From Eubacterium sp. (lineage in GTDB: Bacteria > Bacillota > Clostridia > Lachnospirales > Lachnospiraceae), in the NCBI GenBank assembly GCA_016292095.1, contig JAEFAB010000040.1, positions 54,542 to 118,541 on the forward strand: DNA of 64,000 bases. Direction: 5' to 3'. Each line of letters starts with the position of its first letter. Positions within the stretch are counted from its first letter, which is position 1. The translations under genes and the position numbers were made by a program. Shown piece after piece: positions 1-12,419 of this stretch. The notes under the pieces were generated by a model, which saw nothing but the letters and a program-made list of their open reading frames with translations, ran no database searches and was not told the DNA's origin.

Positions 1-3000
1 TTCCTGAACAATCTTCATATCACCCAAAGAGGCTTCATCTTTTGGCGACGCGGTATTGTCCGCTTTCTTACGCTTCAGTTCTCCCATAAAATACTCTAAT
101 TTATCTCTTCCCTGGCACATGGTTTCATAGTCAAAGGCTTTGGAACGAATTCCAAAATAAGCCGCATAATAAGCCAGAGGCTTATATACTTTAAACCATG
201 CCACACGAAGAGCCATCATAACATAGGCTGCCGCATGAGCCTTCGGGAACATATATTTAATTTTCTTACAGGACCAGATGTACCAATCCGGAACACCATG
301 GTCAATCATTACCTGTTCTTCATTGATTTCATTTCCCTGCTTGTCGGTATACTCCTGCAATCCTTTTCCCTTACGAACATGTTCCATAATCTGGAAACTA
401 ACCTGCGGATCTATTCCTTTTCCCATAAGGTATACCATGATGTCGTCTCGAGTACAGATTGCGGAAGAAATAGTGCACTGCCCTTCCTGAATCAGCGTCT
501 GGGCATTTCCAAGCCATACGTCAGTTCCGTGAGACAATCCGGCCAATCGCACCAGATCCGCAAACTTGGTAGGCTTTGTATCCACCAACATCTGAATAAC
601 GAAATCCGTTCCCAGTTCCGGCAATCCCAAAGAACCGGTTGGACATCCGTCAATATCATCGGATGTAATTCCCAAGGCTTCCGGGCTTAAGAACAGCGAC
701 ATTACGTTTTTATCATCAAAGGGAACTTCTTCTGCTACATGAACGCCTGTCAGACTTTCCAGTCTTCGGATCATGGTCGGATCGTCGTGTCCCAGAATAT
801 CCAATTTCAAAAGGTTTGCATCAATGGCATGATATTCAAAGTGAGTCGTAATAATATCCGTTGTCATATCGTTTGCCGGCTTTTGAATCGGTGTGAAATC
901 ATAGATTTCTTTGTCACGGGGAACGATAACAATTCCGCCGGGATGCTGACCGGTACTTCTTCGAATACCTTCACATCCTCTGGCAATACGTTCAATTTCC
1001 GCCGTTCGTTTATTGATATTATGTTCTTCAAAATAATTCTTTACATATCCAAAAGCTGTTTTTTCAGCCACACCGGTAATAGTTCCGGCTCTGAAAGTAT
1101 GTCCCTTTCCGAACATTACTTCTGTATATGCATGGGCATTTGCCTGATATTCTCCGGAGAAGTTCAAGTCGATATCCGGCTCCTTTGTTCCACCGAAACC
1201 AAGGAAGGTTTCAAAAGGAATTTCCAGTCCGTCTTTCTTCATCTTTTCTCCACAACATGGGCAGATTCCGTCAGGAAGGTCAAATCCCACACCACACTCT
1301 GCACGGACTTCACGAATATCTTCCTGCATTTTCTTTATCATTTCCATGTCAGCCCCGTCTTTTGCCATAGAATATTCATCCTGGAAAACGGAACTCTTAC
1401 AGTGTTCACAATAGTAATGCGGCTGTAACGGATTACACTCCGTAATACCGGACATGGTTGCAGCAAAGGAGGAACCAACGGAACCTCGGGAACCTACCAG
1501 ATATCCGTCTTCGTTGGACTTCCACACCAGACGCTGGGCCATAATGTACATTACCGCATATCCGTTACCGATAATAGAATCCAGCTCGATTTCCAAACGT
1601 TCTTCTACAATCTTCGGAATATTTTCCCCGTACATATCATGGGCTTTATCAAAACAGATTTTTCTTAAGTTTTCTTCAGAGTTCTCCAATACCGGTGGAC
1701 ATTTATCCGGATGGATTGGAGAAATATCATCAATCATATCGGCAATCTTCTGAGGATTTTTAATAACAATTTCCTCTGCCAGATCTCCGTCTAAGTAATC
1801 AAATTCTTTCAGCATCTCATCCGTTGTACGAAGATACAACGGTGGCTGGTCATCGGCATCTTTATATCCCTGACCACACTGAATAATTCTTCGATATATT
1901 TCATCTTCCGGATCCAGGAAATGAACGTCACAGGTGGCAACGGTCATTTTATTGAATTTCTTTCCCAAATCAATAATCTTCTTGTTTACATTCTGCAGTT
2001 CTTCCACGGAGTCCACAAGATATTTCTTTCGGTCATCAATCTCCGGATTTCCGGTCCTTAACATAAAGGCATTGTTTCCTATCGGCTGTACCTCGAAGTA
2101 ATCATAAAACTCTGCCAGGCGAGCCACTTCCTGCTCCGGCTTTCCTTTCAAAATCGCCTGATACAGTTCTCCTGCTTCACAGGCACTACCAATCATCAAT
2201 CCTTCTTTATGCTTCAAATAATCACTCTTTAAAATTCTTGGTCGTTTGTTTGCAAAGGTATCAATATGAGAGATGGAAATCAGTTTATACAAATTGACAC
2301 GTCCAACCAAATCCTTACAGAGAATAATGGCATGATGTGCCGGCAACTTGCTTATTAAGTTGCTTGACTGTTTTCCTTCCGCATTCAATTCATCCAGATT
2401 TGTAATGCCTTTATTTTCCAGCATCTTACAAAGTTTTTGGAAAATCAACGCTGTACATTCCGCATCATCTACCGCTCTGTGGTGGTGTTCCAAAACAATT
2501 CCCAATGCCTTTGCCACATTGTTCAGTTTGTATTTGTTCAATCCAATTACAAGATAACGGGACATTGCCACCGTATCTACAATAGTAAAATCACAAGGCA
2601 AATCCTGTCGGATACAATTCTCTCGAATGAAGCTCATGTCAAATTCCGCATTGTGCGCCACCATAACGGCGCCTTCACAAAACTCCATAAACTTCGGCAA
2701 TACTTCTTCAATTTTCGGAGCATCAATGACCATACTGTCATTAATACTGGTGAGTTTCTCGATTTTAAACGGAATCGGTCTTTCCGGATTCACAAAGGTA
2801 CTGAACCGGTCCACGATTTCTCCGTTCACCACTTTTACAGCCCCGATTTCAATAATTCGATCTGCTCTGGCACTGAAGCCGGTAGTTTCCAAATCGAATA
2901 CTACATAGGTATCCTTAAGGCTTTGACCTTTCGGATTCACAATCATATCTTTCAAGTCATCTACCAGATAAGCTTCTACACCGTAGATTACTTTAAAGTC

Positions 3001-4245
3001 CATCTCTTTTCCGGCTTTTTTACATTCTTTCTTAATATCACAATACTCATGCCATGCATCCGGAAATGCCTGAACCACACCGTGGTCGGTAATGGCAATA
3101 GCTTTGTGTCCCCATTCGTAAGCACGACGTACAATATCGGCACACTTGCTCACACCGTCCATATCACTCATCTTTGTATGGCAGTGCAATTCTACTCGTT
3201 TTTCTACCGCAGCATCCTTACGCTTCTTCGTAGAAAATTTATCAATGAGTTTCATCCCGTCCACACGGCTGATTTCCACCTGTTTATCATAGGTGTCATA
3301 AAGTGCCCATCCTTTGATTCGTACAAAGCTGCCTTTGCGCACTTTTCCTTTAAAGTCTGCCAAAACGTTTTCGTTTGCCAGGAACATCTTAACGGCAATA
3401 CTATCTGTAAAGTCGGTAATATCCATGGAAACAATGAACTTTCCGGTTCTTGTTTCCCGCTCTTCCATGGTCATAATCTTTCCTTTGACCACACATTCTC
3501 CTGTTCCTTCAAACACGTCTGCCAATTTTGTTTCTTCGTCAAACTTAAAGTCTTTTCCGTAGACAACATCCGGATTATCCGAGCGGCTGGCTCTGGTCGG
3601 AGCCTGACGTTTTGGTTTCTGTTCTTCCTGCGCCTCCCCGTTCTTTTCTTCTTCCGGTTTTTCGCTCTGGTTCTTACTTAAGAGAACATCCACCTCATTT
3701 CGTAATCTCTTTGCATTAATTTCCGAGAAACGACGTGCTGTTTCCCGACGCTTTTTAATCTGCACTTCAATCGGAAGATCAAAGCGCTTTGCAAAGATTT
3801 CTTCTAAAGTTTCTTTTAAAATTTTCATTCGGGACTCGGAAATAATATTGGCTGCCAGATCAATGGTCAGCTTGTTTCCTTCCACAGTCATTGGAGCTTT
3901 CTTAAACATTGCCGCAACTATAGGACTTTGCATATTGAGTTCTAAAATCAAACTCTCCTTGTAAATATCCAAAAGGTTTTCTACCGTATACTGTTCAGAC
4001 AAATGATACTTCTCAATCAGTTCAATCTGAATTCGCTTTCCGGTCTTCAAGGTTTTCGCAATGTGATTTTGGACAGTCAAAATAGCAGACTTATCAATAA
4101 GCCTGCTACTTTCAATATAAATACGCATTTTATCATGTCTTGCATTTGAAGTAATCTTTCTTACTTCTACCGTTTCAAAAATATCTGCAATATCCCCATA
4201 CAGATTCAGCATAGGAAATACATCATAAAACTTTTTACTCTCCAA
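1..4245 (-). CDS. polC: DNA polymerase III alpha subunit, PolC type (C-terminus runs off the left edge)
   Basis: Continuous minus-strand frame absent from the ORF track because its stop is outside the window. Translated peptides include [20 protein letters not shown] (PHP domain, ~3061-3120) and [12 protein letters not shown] (DEDD exonuclease, ~2881-2912). Likely TTG start at 4245 ([19 protein letters not shown]...) overlapping the ispG stop; alternative ATG at 4212. Confidence 0.95.
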   Translation of the reverse strand, partial: MESKKFYDVFPMLNLYGDIADIFETVEVRKITSNARHDKMRIYIESSRLIDKSAILTVQNHIAKTLKTGKRIQIELIEKYHLSEQYTVENLLDIYKESLILELNMQSPIVAAMFKKAPMTVEGNKLTIDLAANIISESRMKILKETLEEIFAKRFDLPIEVQIKKRRETARRFSEINAKRLRNEVDVLLSKNQSEKPEEEKNGEAQEEQKPKRQAPTRASRSDNPDVVYGKDFKFDEETKLADVFEGTGECVVKGKIMTMEERETRTGKFIVSMDITDFTDSIAVKMFLANENVLADFKGKVRKGSFVRIKGWALYDTYDKQVEISRVDGMKLIDKFSTKKRKDAAVEKRVELHCHTKMSDMDGVSKCADIVRRAYEWGHKAIAITDHGVVQAFPDAWHEYCDIKKECKKAGKEMDFKVIYGVEAYLVDDLKDMIVNPKGQSLKDTYVVFDLETTGFSARADRIIEIGAVKVVNGEIVDRFSTFVNPERPIPFKIEKLTSINDSMVIDAPKIEEVLPKFMEFCEGAVMVAHNAEFDMSFIRENCIRQDLPCDFTIVDTVAMSRYLVIGLNKYKLNNVAKALGIVLEHHHRAVDDAECTALIFQKLCKMLENKGITNLDELNAEGKQSSNLISKLPAHHAIILCKDLVGRVNLYKLISISHIDTFANKRPRILKSDYLKHKEGLMIGSACEAGELYQAILKGKPEQEVARLAEFYDYFEVQPIGNNAFMLRTGNPEIDDRKKYLVDSVEELQNVNKKIIDLGKKFNKMTVATCDVHFLDPEDEIYRRIIQCGQGYKDADDQPPLYLRTTDEMLKEFDYLDGDLAEEIVIKNPQKIADMIDDISPIHPDKCPPVLENSEENLRKICFDKAHDMYGENIPKIVEERLEIELDSIIGNGYAVMYIMAQRLVWKSNEDGYLVGSRGSVGSSFAATMSGITECNPLQPHYYCEHCKSSVFQDEYSMAKDGADMEMIKKMQEDIREVRAECGVGFDLPDGICPCCGEKMKKDGLEIPFETFLGFGGTKEPDIDLNFSGEYQANAHAYTEVMFGKGHTFRAGTITGVAEKTAFGYVKNYFEEHNINKRTAEIERIARGCEGIRRSTGQHPGGIVIVPRDKEIYDFTPIQKPANDMTTDIITTHFEYHAIDANLLKLDILGHDDPTMIRRLESLTGVHVAEEVPFDDKNVMSLFLSPEALGITSDDIDGCPTGSLGLPELGTDFVIQMLVDTKPTKFADLVRLAGLSHGTDVWLGNAQTLIQEGQCTISSAICTRDDIMVYLMGKGIDPQVSFQIMEHVRKGKGLQEYTDKQGNEINEEQVMIDHGVPDWYIWSCKKIKYMFPKAHAAAYVMMALRVAWFKVYKPLAYYAAYFGIRSKAFDYETMCQGRDKLEYFMGELKRKKADNTASPKDEASLGDMKIVQE

Positions 4246-5305
4246 TTGATTTACCCCAGTTTTTTAATTCTTCTTCCAATACGTTCAATAATTGGTCTTC
4301 CGGAACTTTCTTAACGATTTCTCCTGCTTTAATCAAAAGTCCTTCGCCTTTTCCTCCGGCAATTCCAATATCAGCTTCTCTCGCTTCTCCCGGACCGTTT
4401 ACCACACAGCCCATTACTGCAACTTTAATATTCAAATGGTCATACTTTGTAACCATGTTTTCCACCCGATTTGCCAAATCAATCAAATCGATTTGGGTTC
4501 GTCCACAGGTTGGACAGGATACAACGGAAATTCCTCCCTGTCGTAATCCCAGTGTTTTTAAAATCAGTTTGGCACTCTTAATTTCTTCCACCGGATTTCC
4601 TGTTAAGGAAACACGGATGGTGTCACCGATTCCCTGATGTAAGATCAGTCCCAAACCTACTGCGGATTTAATGTTTCCGGAAGTAATGGTTCCGGATTCT
4701 GTAATTCCCACATGCAATGGGTACTTCGTCTTTTCCGCAATCAATTCGTGGGCTTTCACGCACATTAAAACATCCGAAGATTTAATGCTGATGACCAAAT
4801 TGTCATATCCCAAGTCCTCAATGATTTTCACCTTATCCAGAGCACTTTCCACAATTCCTTCAGCAGTCACCTTCCCATATTTTTCCAAAATATGTTTTTC
4901 CAAGGATCCACTGTTTACACCGACACGAATCGGAATATTCTTTTCCTTTGCCACATCCACAACCGCTTTCACACGGTCAATACTTCCGATGTTTCCCGGA
5001 TTGATACGGATTTTATCCGCTCCGTTTTCCATAGCTGCAATGGCGAGTTTGTAATCAAAATGAATATCCGCCACCAAAGGAATATGAATTCTCTTCTTAA
5101 TTTCTTTGAACGCTTCTGCTGCTTCCATCGTTGGTACCGCACAGCGGATAATGTCACAGCCTGCTGCTTCCAGTTCTAAAATCTGTGCAACGGTAGCTTC
5201 CACATCTTCCGTCTTTGTATTGGTCATCGACTGAATCATAATAGGATTTCCGCCACCGATTACTTTATTTCCAATTTTAATTTCTTTTGTATTGTCTCTA
5301 TACAT
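4235..5305 (-). CDS. ispG: 4-hydroxy-3-methylbut-2-enyl diphosphate synthase
   Basis: 356 aa ORF; GcpE/IspG sequence including [12 protein letters not shown] and [12 protein letters not shown]. Confidence 0.97.
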   Translation of the reverse strand: MYRDNTKEIKIGNKVIGGGNPIMIQSMTNTKTEDVEATVAQILELEAAGCDIIRCAVPTMEAAEAFKEIKKRIHIPLVADIHFDYKLAIAAMENGADKIRINPGNIGSIDRVKAVVDVAKEKNIPIRVGVNSGSLEKHILEKYGKVTAEGIVESALDKVKIIEDLGYDNLVISIKSSDVLMCVKAHELIAEKTKYPLHVGITESGTITSGNIKSAVGLGLILHQGIGDTIRVSLTGNPVEEIKSAKLILKTLGLRQGGISVVSCPTCGRTQIDLIDLANRVENMVTKYDHLNIKVAVMGCVVNGPGEAREADIGIAGGKGEGLLIKAGEIVKKVPEDQLLNVLEEELKNWGKSIGE

Positions 5306-5328
5306 TTCGCACCTCTTGAAATTCCTTC

Positions 5329-6651
5329 CTACCAGAAGAATATTTTTCGAATGTCATTAAAGATTAAAAATACCATTAAGCCCATTAACAAAACAAATCC
5401 AACAAAATGAATCATACCTTCTTTATCTCTTGGAATCGGCTTTCTGAAAATCAATTCCACAATGTAAATAAGTAATCTTCCACCATCCAATGCCGGAATC
5501 GGAAGAAGGTTCATGATTCCTAAGTTTGCACTCAGCATAATTGCTAGACTCAATAATGAGAAAAATGTTACAGATGTTCCCATATCCTTAGTTTGAGAAT
5601 AAGTATCTCCAATCGTGTCCACAATTCCAACCGGACCTGAAATATCATTAGCTGAAACCTGACCGGTGATTAATTTGCCCAGACCTTTAATAACCATTTT
5701 GATTACATATTTGGTTTCTACATAACTGTATTTTACAACTCCTAAAGGAGACTGTTTTTCCGCATGAAGATTATAATAAAATCCCAAGTCATAAATCGTC
5801 TGAGTTTTTGGTCGAACCTTGACCTCAATGATTTTCTCTTTCCGTTTCAGTTTGATGTCAAACTCTGTATTTTTGAAATCTTTCCCCTTATATTGATTCA
5901 GTACCTTTTGGAAATCATCCGTGGAAGAAATAGTTTCTCCGTTTATCTCCACAATCTGATCCCCCATCATAGCACCGGCAGCTTCCATAGCGCCACCTTT
6001 GGTTACTTCCAATATTTCCATAACGGAATCGCTGTTTCCATATGTGATTCCAAGCAATGGCTTTGTTTCACTATCCGCAGTGTAACTGATTTCCTTTGTT
6101 TTACCGTTTCGCTTCACAGTGAGTTTTACTTCGTCTTCCTTCTCGGTCAACGGATTAATATATTCTTCCAAATAGATTTCTCTACCAATAGAAACACTTT
6201 CACCATTATACTTTATAATACGGTCTCCAACCTGAACTCCTGCTTTTTCTGCTGCACTTCCCTCAGTCACCTGTACGACGTAAGATGGATCTGTTCCTTT
6301 GAAACCAACAAAAATCAGTGCCATCAAAAATGCTAGGATAAAATTAAATAACGGACCTGCAAAAACAATTGCCATTCTGGCGCCCAAAGACTTTGAATTA
6401 AAAGCGCCTTCTTCATCATTGTCTTCGTCTTCTCCCAACATGGCACAGGAGCCACCAAAAGGAAGAGCCTTAATGGAATATCTTGTTCCACTTTTTGCCA
6501 CTCTGCTAAACAGTCTCGGTCCCATTCCAACAGAAAATTCATTCACCGTAACACCACATTTTCTAGCCACAATAAAATGACCGAATTCGTGGAAAACAAC
6601 TAAAATACTAAATATAATTAATGCAATTACAATACTAATAAAAGTCTGCAT
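5329..6651 (-). CDS. rseP: RIP zinc metalloprotease RseP/RasP (site-2 protease)
   Basis: HEFGHF zinc motif, PDZ-type domains, C-terminal [13 protein letters not shown]. Confidence 0.95.
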   Translation of the reverse strand: MQTFISIVIALIIFSILVVFHEFGHFIVARKCGVTVNEFSVGMGPRLFSRVAKSGTRYSIKALPFGGSCAMLGEDEDNDEEGAFNSKSLGARMAIVFAGPLFNFILAFLMALIFVGFKGTDPSYVVQVTEGSAAEKAGVQVGDRIIKYNGESVSIGREIYLEEYINPLTEKEDEVKLTVKRNGKTKEISYTADSETKPLLGITYGNSDSVMEILEVTKGGAMEAAGAMMGDQIVEINGETISSTDDFQKVLNQYKGKDFKNTEFDIKLKRKEKIIEVKVRPKTQTIYDLGFYYNLHAEKQSPLGVVKYSYVETKYVIKMVIKGLGKLITGQVSANDISGPVGIVDTIGDTYSQTKDMGTSVTFFSLLSLAIMLSANLGIMNLLPIPALDGGRLLIYIVELIFRKPIPRDKEGMIHFVGFVLLMGLMVFLIFNDIRKIFFW

Positions 6652-6685
6652 ACTTCACTCCATTTCACTTTCATCTCTTTTTTTC

Positions 6686-7828
6686 TTAATGCTTCTGTCC
6701 AATCAGTTCATAAACTGCTTGTTCCGTTTCCAGAATCTGCTCTACAGATGGATTTTCAATCATCTTATGAGCTTCCATACATTCTCTAATAATATCTATA
6801 ATTTCCAGATACTGGATTTTACGATTTAAAAACAGTGCAACTGCTTTTTCATTTGCGGCATTAAATACTGTCGGCATAGTTCCCCCAACCTTACCGGCTT
6901 CATAGGCCAAAGCAAGTCCCGGAAAGTTTTCCAAATCCGGTGCTTCAAAAGTAATCTGACCAATCTTTGCAAAGTCTACCCGTTCTCCCGGAAGAAATCT
7001 TCTCTCCGGATAATACAATGCATACTGAATCGGAAGCTTCATGTCCGGTGTTCCAAGCTGTGCGATAATGCCACCGTCCTTAAACTGCACCATGGAATGA
7101 ATCAAACTCTGTGGCTGAACAACAACCTGTATATCCTCCAGTGCTGTATCAAATAACCACTTTGCTTCAATCACTTCCAATCCCTTATTTACCATTGTAG
7201 AGGAATCGATGGTGATTTTTTGTCCCATCGCCCAATTGGGATGCTTTAATGCATCTTCCACCTGAACATTTTTCATCTGTTCTCTGGTCCATCCGCGGAA
7301 CGGTCCGCCGGATGCTGTCAGTAAAATCTTATCGATTTCTTTCGGATTTTCTCCGTTTAACGACTGAAAAATTGCACTATGCTCACTGTCTACCGGCAAG
7401 ATTTTAACGCCATACTCTTTTGCCGCCTTCATCACCAGATGTCCGGCAGTCACGAGGGTTTCTTTGTTTGCCAGAGCAATATCTTTTCCGGCTTTAATTG
7501 CCTCCAGTGTCGGACGAATTCCAATCATTCCGACAAAAGCAGTCACAACAATTTCTGCTTCCGCTACTGTTGCCGCTTCAATTAATCCCTCCATGCCGGA
7601 CACAATTTTCACGTCACAATCTGCAACCGCTACTTTTAACTGTGCTGCAGCTTTTTCATCAAAAACGCAAACCAGTTTCGGATGAAATTCCCGAATCTGT
7701 TCTTCTAACTTTATTATATTGGACCCAGCGGCAATGGATACCACATTCAGGTCACTGTTTCCACGGACAATTTCCAATGTCTGTGTTCCAATGGAACCCG
7801 TGGAACCTAAAATTGCTATATTTTTCAT
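6686..7828 (-). CDS. dxr: 1-deoxy-D-xylulose 5-phosphate reductoisomerase
   Basis: NIAILGSTGSIGTQTLEI Rossmann start; DSEHSAIFQ and MVNKGLEVIEA motifs. Confidence 0.97.
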   Translation of the reverse strand: MKNIAILGSTGSIGTQTLEIVRGNSDLNVVSIAAGSNIIKLEEQIREFHPKLVCVFDEKAAAQLKVAVADCDVKIVSGMEGLIEAATVAEAEIVVTAFVGMIGIRPTLEAIKAGKDIALANKETLVTAGHLVMKAAKEYGVKILPVDSEHSAIFQSLNGENPKEIDKILLTASGGPFRGWTREQMKNVQVEDALKHPNWAMGQKITIDSSTMVNKGLEVIEAKWLFDTALEDIQVVVQPQSLIHSMVQFKDGGIIAQLGTPDMKLPIQYALYYPERRFLPGERVDFAKIGQITFEAPDLENFPGLALAYEAGKVGGTMPTVFNAANEKAVALFLNRKIQYLEIIDIIRECMEAHKMIENPSVEQILETEQAVYELIGQKH

Positions 7829-7850
7829 TGTATCTCCATTTCACTATTCT

Positions 7851-8690
7851 CTAAAAAAAGAATTCCTGAACAAGTCCTAATAGCACCCAGATAACCGGTG
7901 CTACATAAATTACACTATCAAATCTATCCATAATCCCACCATGTCCCGGAATGAGATTACTGTAATCCTTAATCTCGTGGTCTCTCTTAATCGCTGATGC
8001 AGCCAAATCTCCTACCATGGAAACCAAAGCTCCGATGGCACAAATAACAGCAAAAGCAATCACTGGTGTTACAGGCAATGCAATCTTATCCGAAAATACT
8101 GCTCCGTAAATTGCTCGCAATGCGGCCGCGCCGATGACACCACCCACTGCTCCTTCAATGGATTTTTTCGGACTGAGAACCGGTGCCATTTTATGCTTTC
8201 CGAAAGCAACCCCTGCCACATAAGCACAGGTATCACTGCCCCAGGAACTCAGAAAAATGAGCCATACGAAATATTGACCGCTTATCTCATCACGAAGAAA
8301 GTAAATAAATGACAACAATACCCCTGCATAAATCATTCCCATGAAAGCGTTGGATATATCCTGTGTTTTAAAGTTTGGGAATGTAAACACATATTGTGCC
8401 AGTAAGCAGATTAAAAACAGGGCAAATAAAGGAAGGATTACGTCATTTGCCACGTTATAATAAATTGCCAGATAATACAACAGTGTAAACAGGTATCCGG
8501 TAAATCCGAGGCTTCGCTTTTCAATGCCCAGTACACGATATAATTCAAAGACACCAATTAAAGATACCAAAAAGCTGGCTGCCAGTAAAATACATCCACC
8601 CGGAATAATGGCTCCCAAAATCAGGGCAATCAGGCAGATGCCACTTCCCAATCTCAGGAAAAATGATTTATTTGCAAATTTACTTAACAT
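7851..8690 (-). CDS. cdsA: Phosphatidate cytidylyltransferase
   Basis: Multi-TM protein; C-terminal GDLAASAIKRDHEIKDYSNLIPGHGGIMDRFDS signature. Confidence 0.95.
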   Translation of the reverse strand: MLSKFANKSFFLRLGSGICLIALILGAIIPGGCILLAASFLVSLIGVFELYRVLGIEKRSLGFTGYLFTLLYYLAIYYNVANDVILPLFALFLICLLAQYVFTFPNFKTQDISNAFMGMIYAGVLLSFIYFLRDEISGQYFVWLIFLSSWGSDTCAYVAGVAFGKHKMAPVLSPKKSIEGAVGGVIGAAALRAIYGAVFSDKIALPVTPVIAFAVICAIGALVSMVGDLAASAIKRDHEIKDYSNLIPGHGGIMDRFDSVIYVAPVIWVLLGLVQEFFF

Positions 8691-9418
8691 TATTTAACTC
8701 CTCCGTATCTTCGGTCTCTGCGATTGTAGTGTTCAATGGCTTTCTTTAGTTCTTCCGCGTTAAAGTCCGGCCATAACACTTCTGTGAAGTAAAACTCCGT
8801 ATAAGCCAACTGCCACAACAGATAGTTGGACAGACGGATTTCTCCACTGGTTCGAATCAACAAATCCGGATCAGGAATTCCTGCCGTATCCAAATATTCA
8901 CTGATTGTTTTGTCGGAAATATCTTCCGGTGCCAATGTACCGGCTTTGACATCTTCGGAAATTTTCTTTACCGCACGGGTAATTTCATCCCTGCTTCCGT
9001 AATTTAATGCCAGCGTAAAATTGATTCCCGGATTGTCCTTGGACTTTTCTTCCAGTTCTTCAATTTTTTCCACAATATCAGCATCCAATCGACTTCTGTC
9101 ACCGATTACACGGACACGCATTTCATTTTTATTTGCCTGGTTAATACAATCCTTCAAGTAGTTTCGAAGCAATTTCATCAACGCTTTTACTTCTTCTTCC
9201 GGACGATTCCAGTTTTCAGTGGAGAAGGCATACATTGTCAGATACTTCACTCCCATATGGTGCGCATCTTCAATAATCTGCTCCACGGTTTTCGCTCCGG
9301 CACGGTGTCCGGCGTTTCTTGGAAGATGTCTCTTTTTCGCCCATCTTCCGTTTCCATCTAATATGATTGCAATATGGTTCGGAACATTGAGTCCTGTCAT
9401 ATCGATTTTCTTTGCCAT
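8690..9418 (-). CDS. uppS: Undecaprenyl diphosphate synthase
   Basis: HIAIILDGNGRWAKKR...GHRAGAKT and LIRTSGEIRLSNYLLWQLAYTEFYF motifs. Confidence 0.97.
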   Translation of the reverse strand: MAKKIDMTGLNVPNHIAIILDGNGRWAKKRHLPRNAGHRAGAKTVEQIIEDAHHMGVKYLTMYAFSTENWNRPEEEVKALMKLLRNYLKDCINQANKNEMRVRVIGDRSRLDADIVEKIEELEEKSKDNPGINFTLALNYGSRDEITRAVKKISEDVKAGTLAPEDISDKTISEYLDTAGIPDPDLLIRTSGEIRLSNYLLWQLAYTEFYFTEVLWPDFNAEELKKAIEHYNRRDRRYGGVK

Positions 9419-9494
9419 ATTTTCCTCCTGGGTTGTACAAATAGTAAAAAAGCGAAAATAGAGGAAACGAATTGTTTCCTCTTTTCCTTAGTAA

Positions 9495-10049
9495 TTATAC
9501 TGTCATAATTTCATCTGACTTATTTGCTACTGCGTCGTCAATCTTTTTAATGAAAGAATCGGTCTTCTTCTGAATATCATCCTGATATTCTTTGATTTCA
9601 TCTTCTGAAACGCCATCTTCTTTTCCTTTTTTCTTAATCGCATCATTGGCATCTCTACGGATGTTTCTGATTGCTACTTTAGCACTTTCGCCTCTCTTCT
9701 TAATATCCTTTACAAGTTCTTTTCTTCTTTCCTCTGTTAATTCAGGGAATACAAGACGAATTACTTTTCCGTCATTTGTAGGATTGATTCCAACATCGGA
9801 AAGATTGATTGCCTTTTCGATTTCTTTTAATAAAGAAGCATCCCAAGGCTGAATACAAATCATTCTTGCTTCAGGTACGGAAATGTTACCTACCTGCTGC
9901 AACGGTGTTGGGGAACCGTAATAATCTACTTTGATTTTATCAAGAACGTGAGGATTTGCTCTTCCTGCTCTGATTGTTGAAAACTCTTCATGTAAGTTAT
10001 TTAAAGACTTTTCCATTTTTTCTTCATAAGTCATCATTAATTCTTCCAT
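9495..10049 (-). CDS. frr: Ribosome recycling factor
   Basis: 184 aa; TIRAGRANPHVLDKIKVDYYGSPTPLQQVGNISVPEAR. Confidence 0.97.
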   Translation of the reverse strand: MEELMMTYEEKMEKSLNNLHEEFSTIRAGRANPHVLDKIKVDYYGSPTPLQQVGNISVPEARMICIQPWDASLLKEIEKAINLSDVGINPTNDGKVIRLVFPELTEERRKELVKDIKKRGESAKVAIRNIRRDANDAIKKKGKEDGVSEDEIKEYQDDIQKKTDSFIKKIDDAVANKSDEIMTV

Positions 10050-10074
10050 TGTCTTACTCCTTTTTATTCATTTA

Positions 10075-10773
10075 TTATTCTACGGTAATCTTTGTACCAA
10101 TCTGTTCTCCGCAAGCGGCACGTTCAATACTGTTCGGCTCATTTAATCCGAATAACAGCATTGGCATTTTGTTTTCCATCGCCAGTACACTGGCTGCCAA
10201 ATCAATTACCCCTAATCTTTCATCCACAATCTTTGAAATAGGAAGTTCATCATATTTCTTAGCATCCGGATTGACTGCCGGATCGCTGTCATAAACACCG
10301 TCTACAGCCTTTGCGCCAAGAATGCAATCTGCTTCAATTTCAATAGCGCGAAGCACCATGGACATATCTGTAGAAAAATACGGATGTCCTGTTCCTCCTG
10401 CAAAAAAGATTACTTTTCCTGCCTGTAAATCAGCCACTGCTTCATCCTTTGAGAAAAGCTTTGTCCATGTTCCACATAAGAACGGTGTGTAGATGTTGGT
10501 ATCCATTCCTTCTGTTCTGAAAATTTCAGATACATACATACAATTCATAATCGTAGCAAGCATTCCGATTCCGTCTGCTTTTGGACGATCTATTTTATTG
10601 CTGGTGCGTCCTCTCCAGAAGTTTCCACCTCCGATTACGATAGCAACCTGAACACCCTGGTCTACGATTTTCTTTACCTGTTTTGCCACAGCGACACAGG
10701 TTTCTTCATCAAAGCCGGTCTTCTTGTCTCCTGCAAGAGCCTCTCCACTCAGTTTCAACAAAACTCTGTTCAT
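10075..10773 (-). CDS. pyrH: UMP kinase
   Basis: RVLLKLSGEALAG; IVIGGGNFWRGR; AGGTGHPYFSTD. Confidence 0.97.
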   Translation of the reverse strand: MNRVLLKLSGEALAGDKKTGFDEETCVAVAKQVKKIVDQGVQVAIVIGGGNFWRGRTSNKIDRPKADGIGMLATIMNCMYVSEIFRTEGMDTNIYTPFLCGTWTKLFSKDEAVADLQAGKVIFFAGGTGHPYFSTDMSMVLRAIEIEADCILGAKAVDGVYDSDPAVNPDAKKYDELPISKIVDERLGVIDLAASVLAMENKMPMLLFGLNEPNSIERAACGEQIGTKITVE

Positions 10774-10968
10774 CTCATGTACCTTCTCTATAAAGAGCCT
10801 TTCAATTTGAAATTTTACACTAGGAATAGAATACCATATCTTGTCGGAAAAATAAAGACAGACTCTTTTCTGATTTTTTCATTTTTTGCTTGCTTTAATT
10901 TTATTTTGATGTAAGATGTAATAGGCGAAAATTTTTTAATTGCATGTTGTATGCAGAATGGAGAAAAT

Positions 10969-12381
10969 ATGAGAAAAACAAAAATTGTTTGTACTATCGG
11001 TCCAGCCAGCGGAAATGAAGAAACATTACGTCAAATGTGTCTGGCCGGAATGAATGTTGCACGACTCAACTTCTCCCATGGTACTCACGAAGAAAAACAG
11101 GAAAAAATTGATTTAATCAAAAAGGTCCGTTCAGAATTAGGCATCCCCATCTCAATTATGCTTGATACGAAGGGTCCGGAATACCGTATTAAAACTTTTA
11201 AGAACGGAAAGGTCGAACTGAAAGAAGGCGACACTTTCATCTTCAATACCGAAGATGTGGAAGGTGACGAAACACAGGTTTCCGTTTCTTATAAGAACTT
11301 ACATAAGGATTTAAAACCGGAAGACCGTATTTTACTGAACAACGGATTAATGGAATTTGTTGTTTTGAAGATTGACGGTTCCAAAGTTGTTACCGAAGTC
11401 ACTGTTGGTGGCGTATTATCTGATCGAAAGAGTATGAGTTTTCCAAATAAAGTTTTGAAACAGGAATATCTCAGTGAACAGGATAAAGCCGATTTGCTTT
11501 TCGGAATCAAAAATGACGTGGAATTCATTGCCTGCTCTTTTGTTTCCCAAAAACAGGATATGTTGGATGTAAAGAAATTCCTGAAGGAAAACGGTGCACA
11601 CAACATTGACTTGATTGCAAAAATTGAAAACCAGCCGGGTATCGACAACATTGAAGCAATCTGTGAAGAATCCGACGGAATTATGATTGGCCGTGGTGAC
11701 ATGGGTGTGGAAATTCCATTTGAACAGTTGCCGGCTATTCAGAAAAAGTTGATTACAAAATGTAGAATGTTAGGAAAGCGTGTCATTACCGCTACTGAAA
11801 TGTTAGAGTCTATGATTACAAACGTTCGTCCTACCAGAGCCGAAATTTCCGACGTTGCCAATGCGGTTTACGACGGAACCAGTGCCGTAATGCTTTCCGG
11901 CGAAACTGCCGCAGGAAAATATCCGGTAAAAGCTTTGGAAGTAATGTCAATGATCACAGAACAGACAGAAAAGAGTATTCACTACTCCAAGCGTTTCAGA
12001 AATGCTGCTTTTGAAATTCGAAATACCGTGGATGCAGTCTCTCACTCCACTTGTGGTATGGCAATCGATTTGGATGCAAAATGCATTGCCGTTTGTACCC
12101 TCTCCGGAATGACTGCACGAATGATTTCCCGTTTCAGAAGTCCTGCAGATATTTTAGGAATCACAACAGATGAAAAGACCTGGAGAAAACTTGCACTTTC
12201 TTGGGGCGTTACTCCTTTGATGTGTGAAAAGTTCAACTCTACAGACGTTCTTTTCTACAACGCAAAAATGTTAGCAAAAGATGCTTTGAACCTGAAAAAG
12301 GATGATAAGCTGGTTATTACCGGCGGCTTGACAAACGGAGTTTCCGGAAACACCAATATCATTAAAATCGAAACCATATAA
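10969..12381 (+). CDS. pyk: Pyruvate kinase
   Basis: MRKTKIVCTIGPAS...MLDTKGPEYRI...IMIGRGDMGVEIP. Start placed at 10969 behind GGAGA rather than the ORF-track ATG at 10951. Confidence 0.96.
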   Translation: MRKTKIVCTIGPASGNEETLRQMCLAGMNVARLNFSHGTHEEKQEKIDLIKKVRSELGIPISIMLDTKGPEYRIKTFKNGKVELKEGDTFIFNTEDVEGDETQVSVSYKNLHKDLKPEDRILLNNGLMEFVVLKIDGSKVVTEVTVGGVLSDRKSMSFPNKVLKQEYLSEQDKADLLFGIKNDVEFIACSFVSQKQDMLDVKKFLKENGAHNIDLIAKIENQPGIDNIEAICEESDGIMIGRGDMGVEIPFEQLPAIQKKLITKCRMLGKRVITATEMLESMITNVRPTRAEISDVANAVYDGTSAVMLSGETAAGKYPVKALEVMSMITEQTEKSIHYSKRFRNAAFEIRNTVDAVSHSTCGMAIDLDAKCIAVCTLSGMTARMISRFRSPADILGITTDEKTWRKLALSWGVTPLMCEKFNSTDVLFYNAKMLAKDALNLKKDDKLVITGGLTNGVSGNTNIIKIETI

Positions 12382-12383
12382 AG

Positions 12384-12419
12384 ACAAAAGGAACATCAAA
12401 CGATGTTCCTTTTTTTTCT
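12384..12419 (+). terminator. Rho-independent terminator of pyk
   Basis: GGAACATC (12390-12397) / GATGTTCC (12402-12409) stem followed by a T-tract. Confidence 0.85.

Noticed and set aside
2437-3681. 414-aa + strand ORF and other large + ORFs across 1-4 kb
   Set aside because: Antisense to polC, composition typical of reverse-complement reading, no RBS or recognisable domain.
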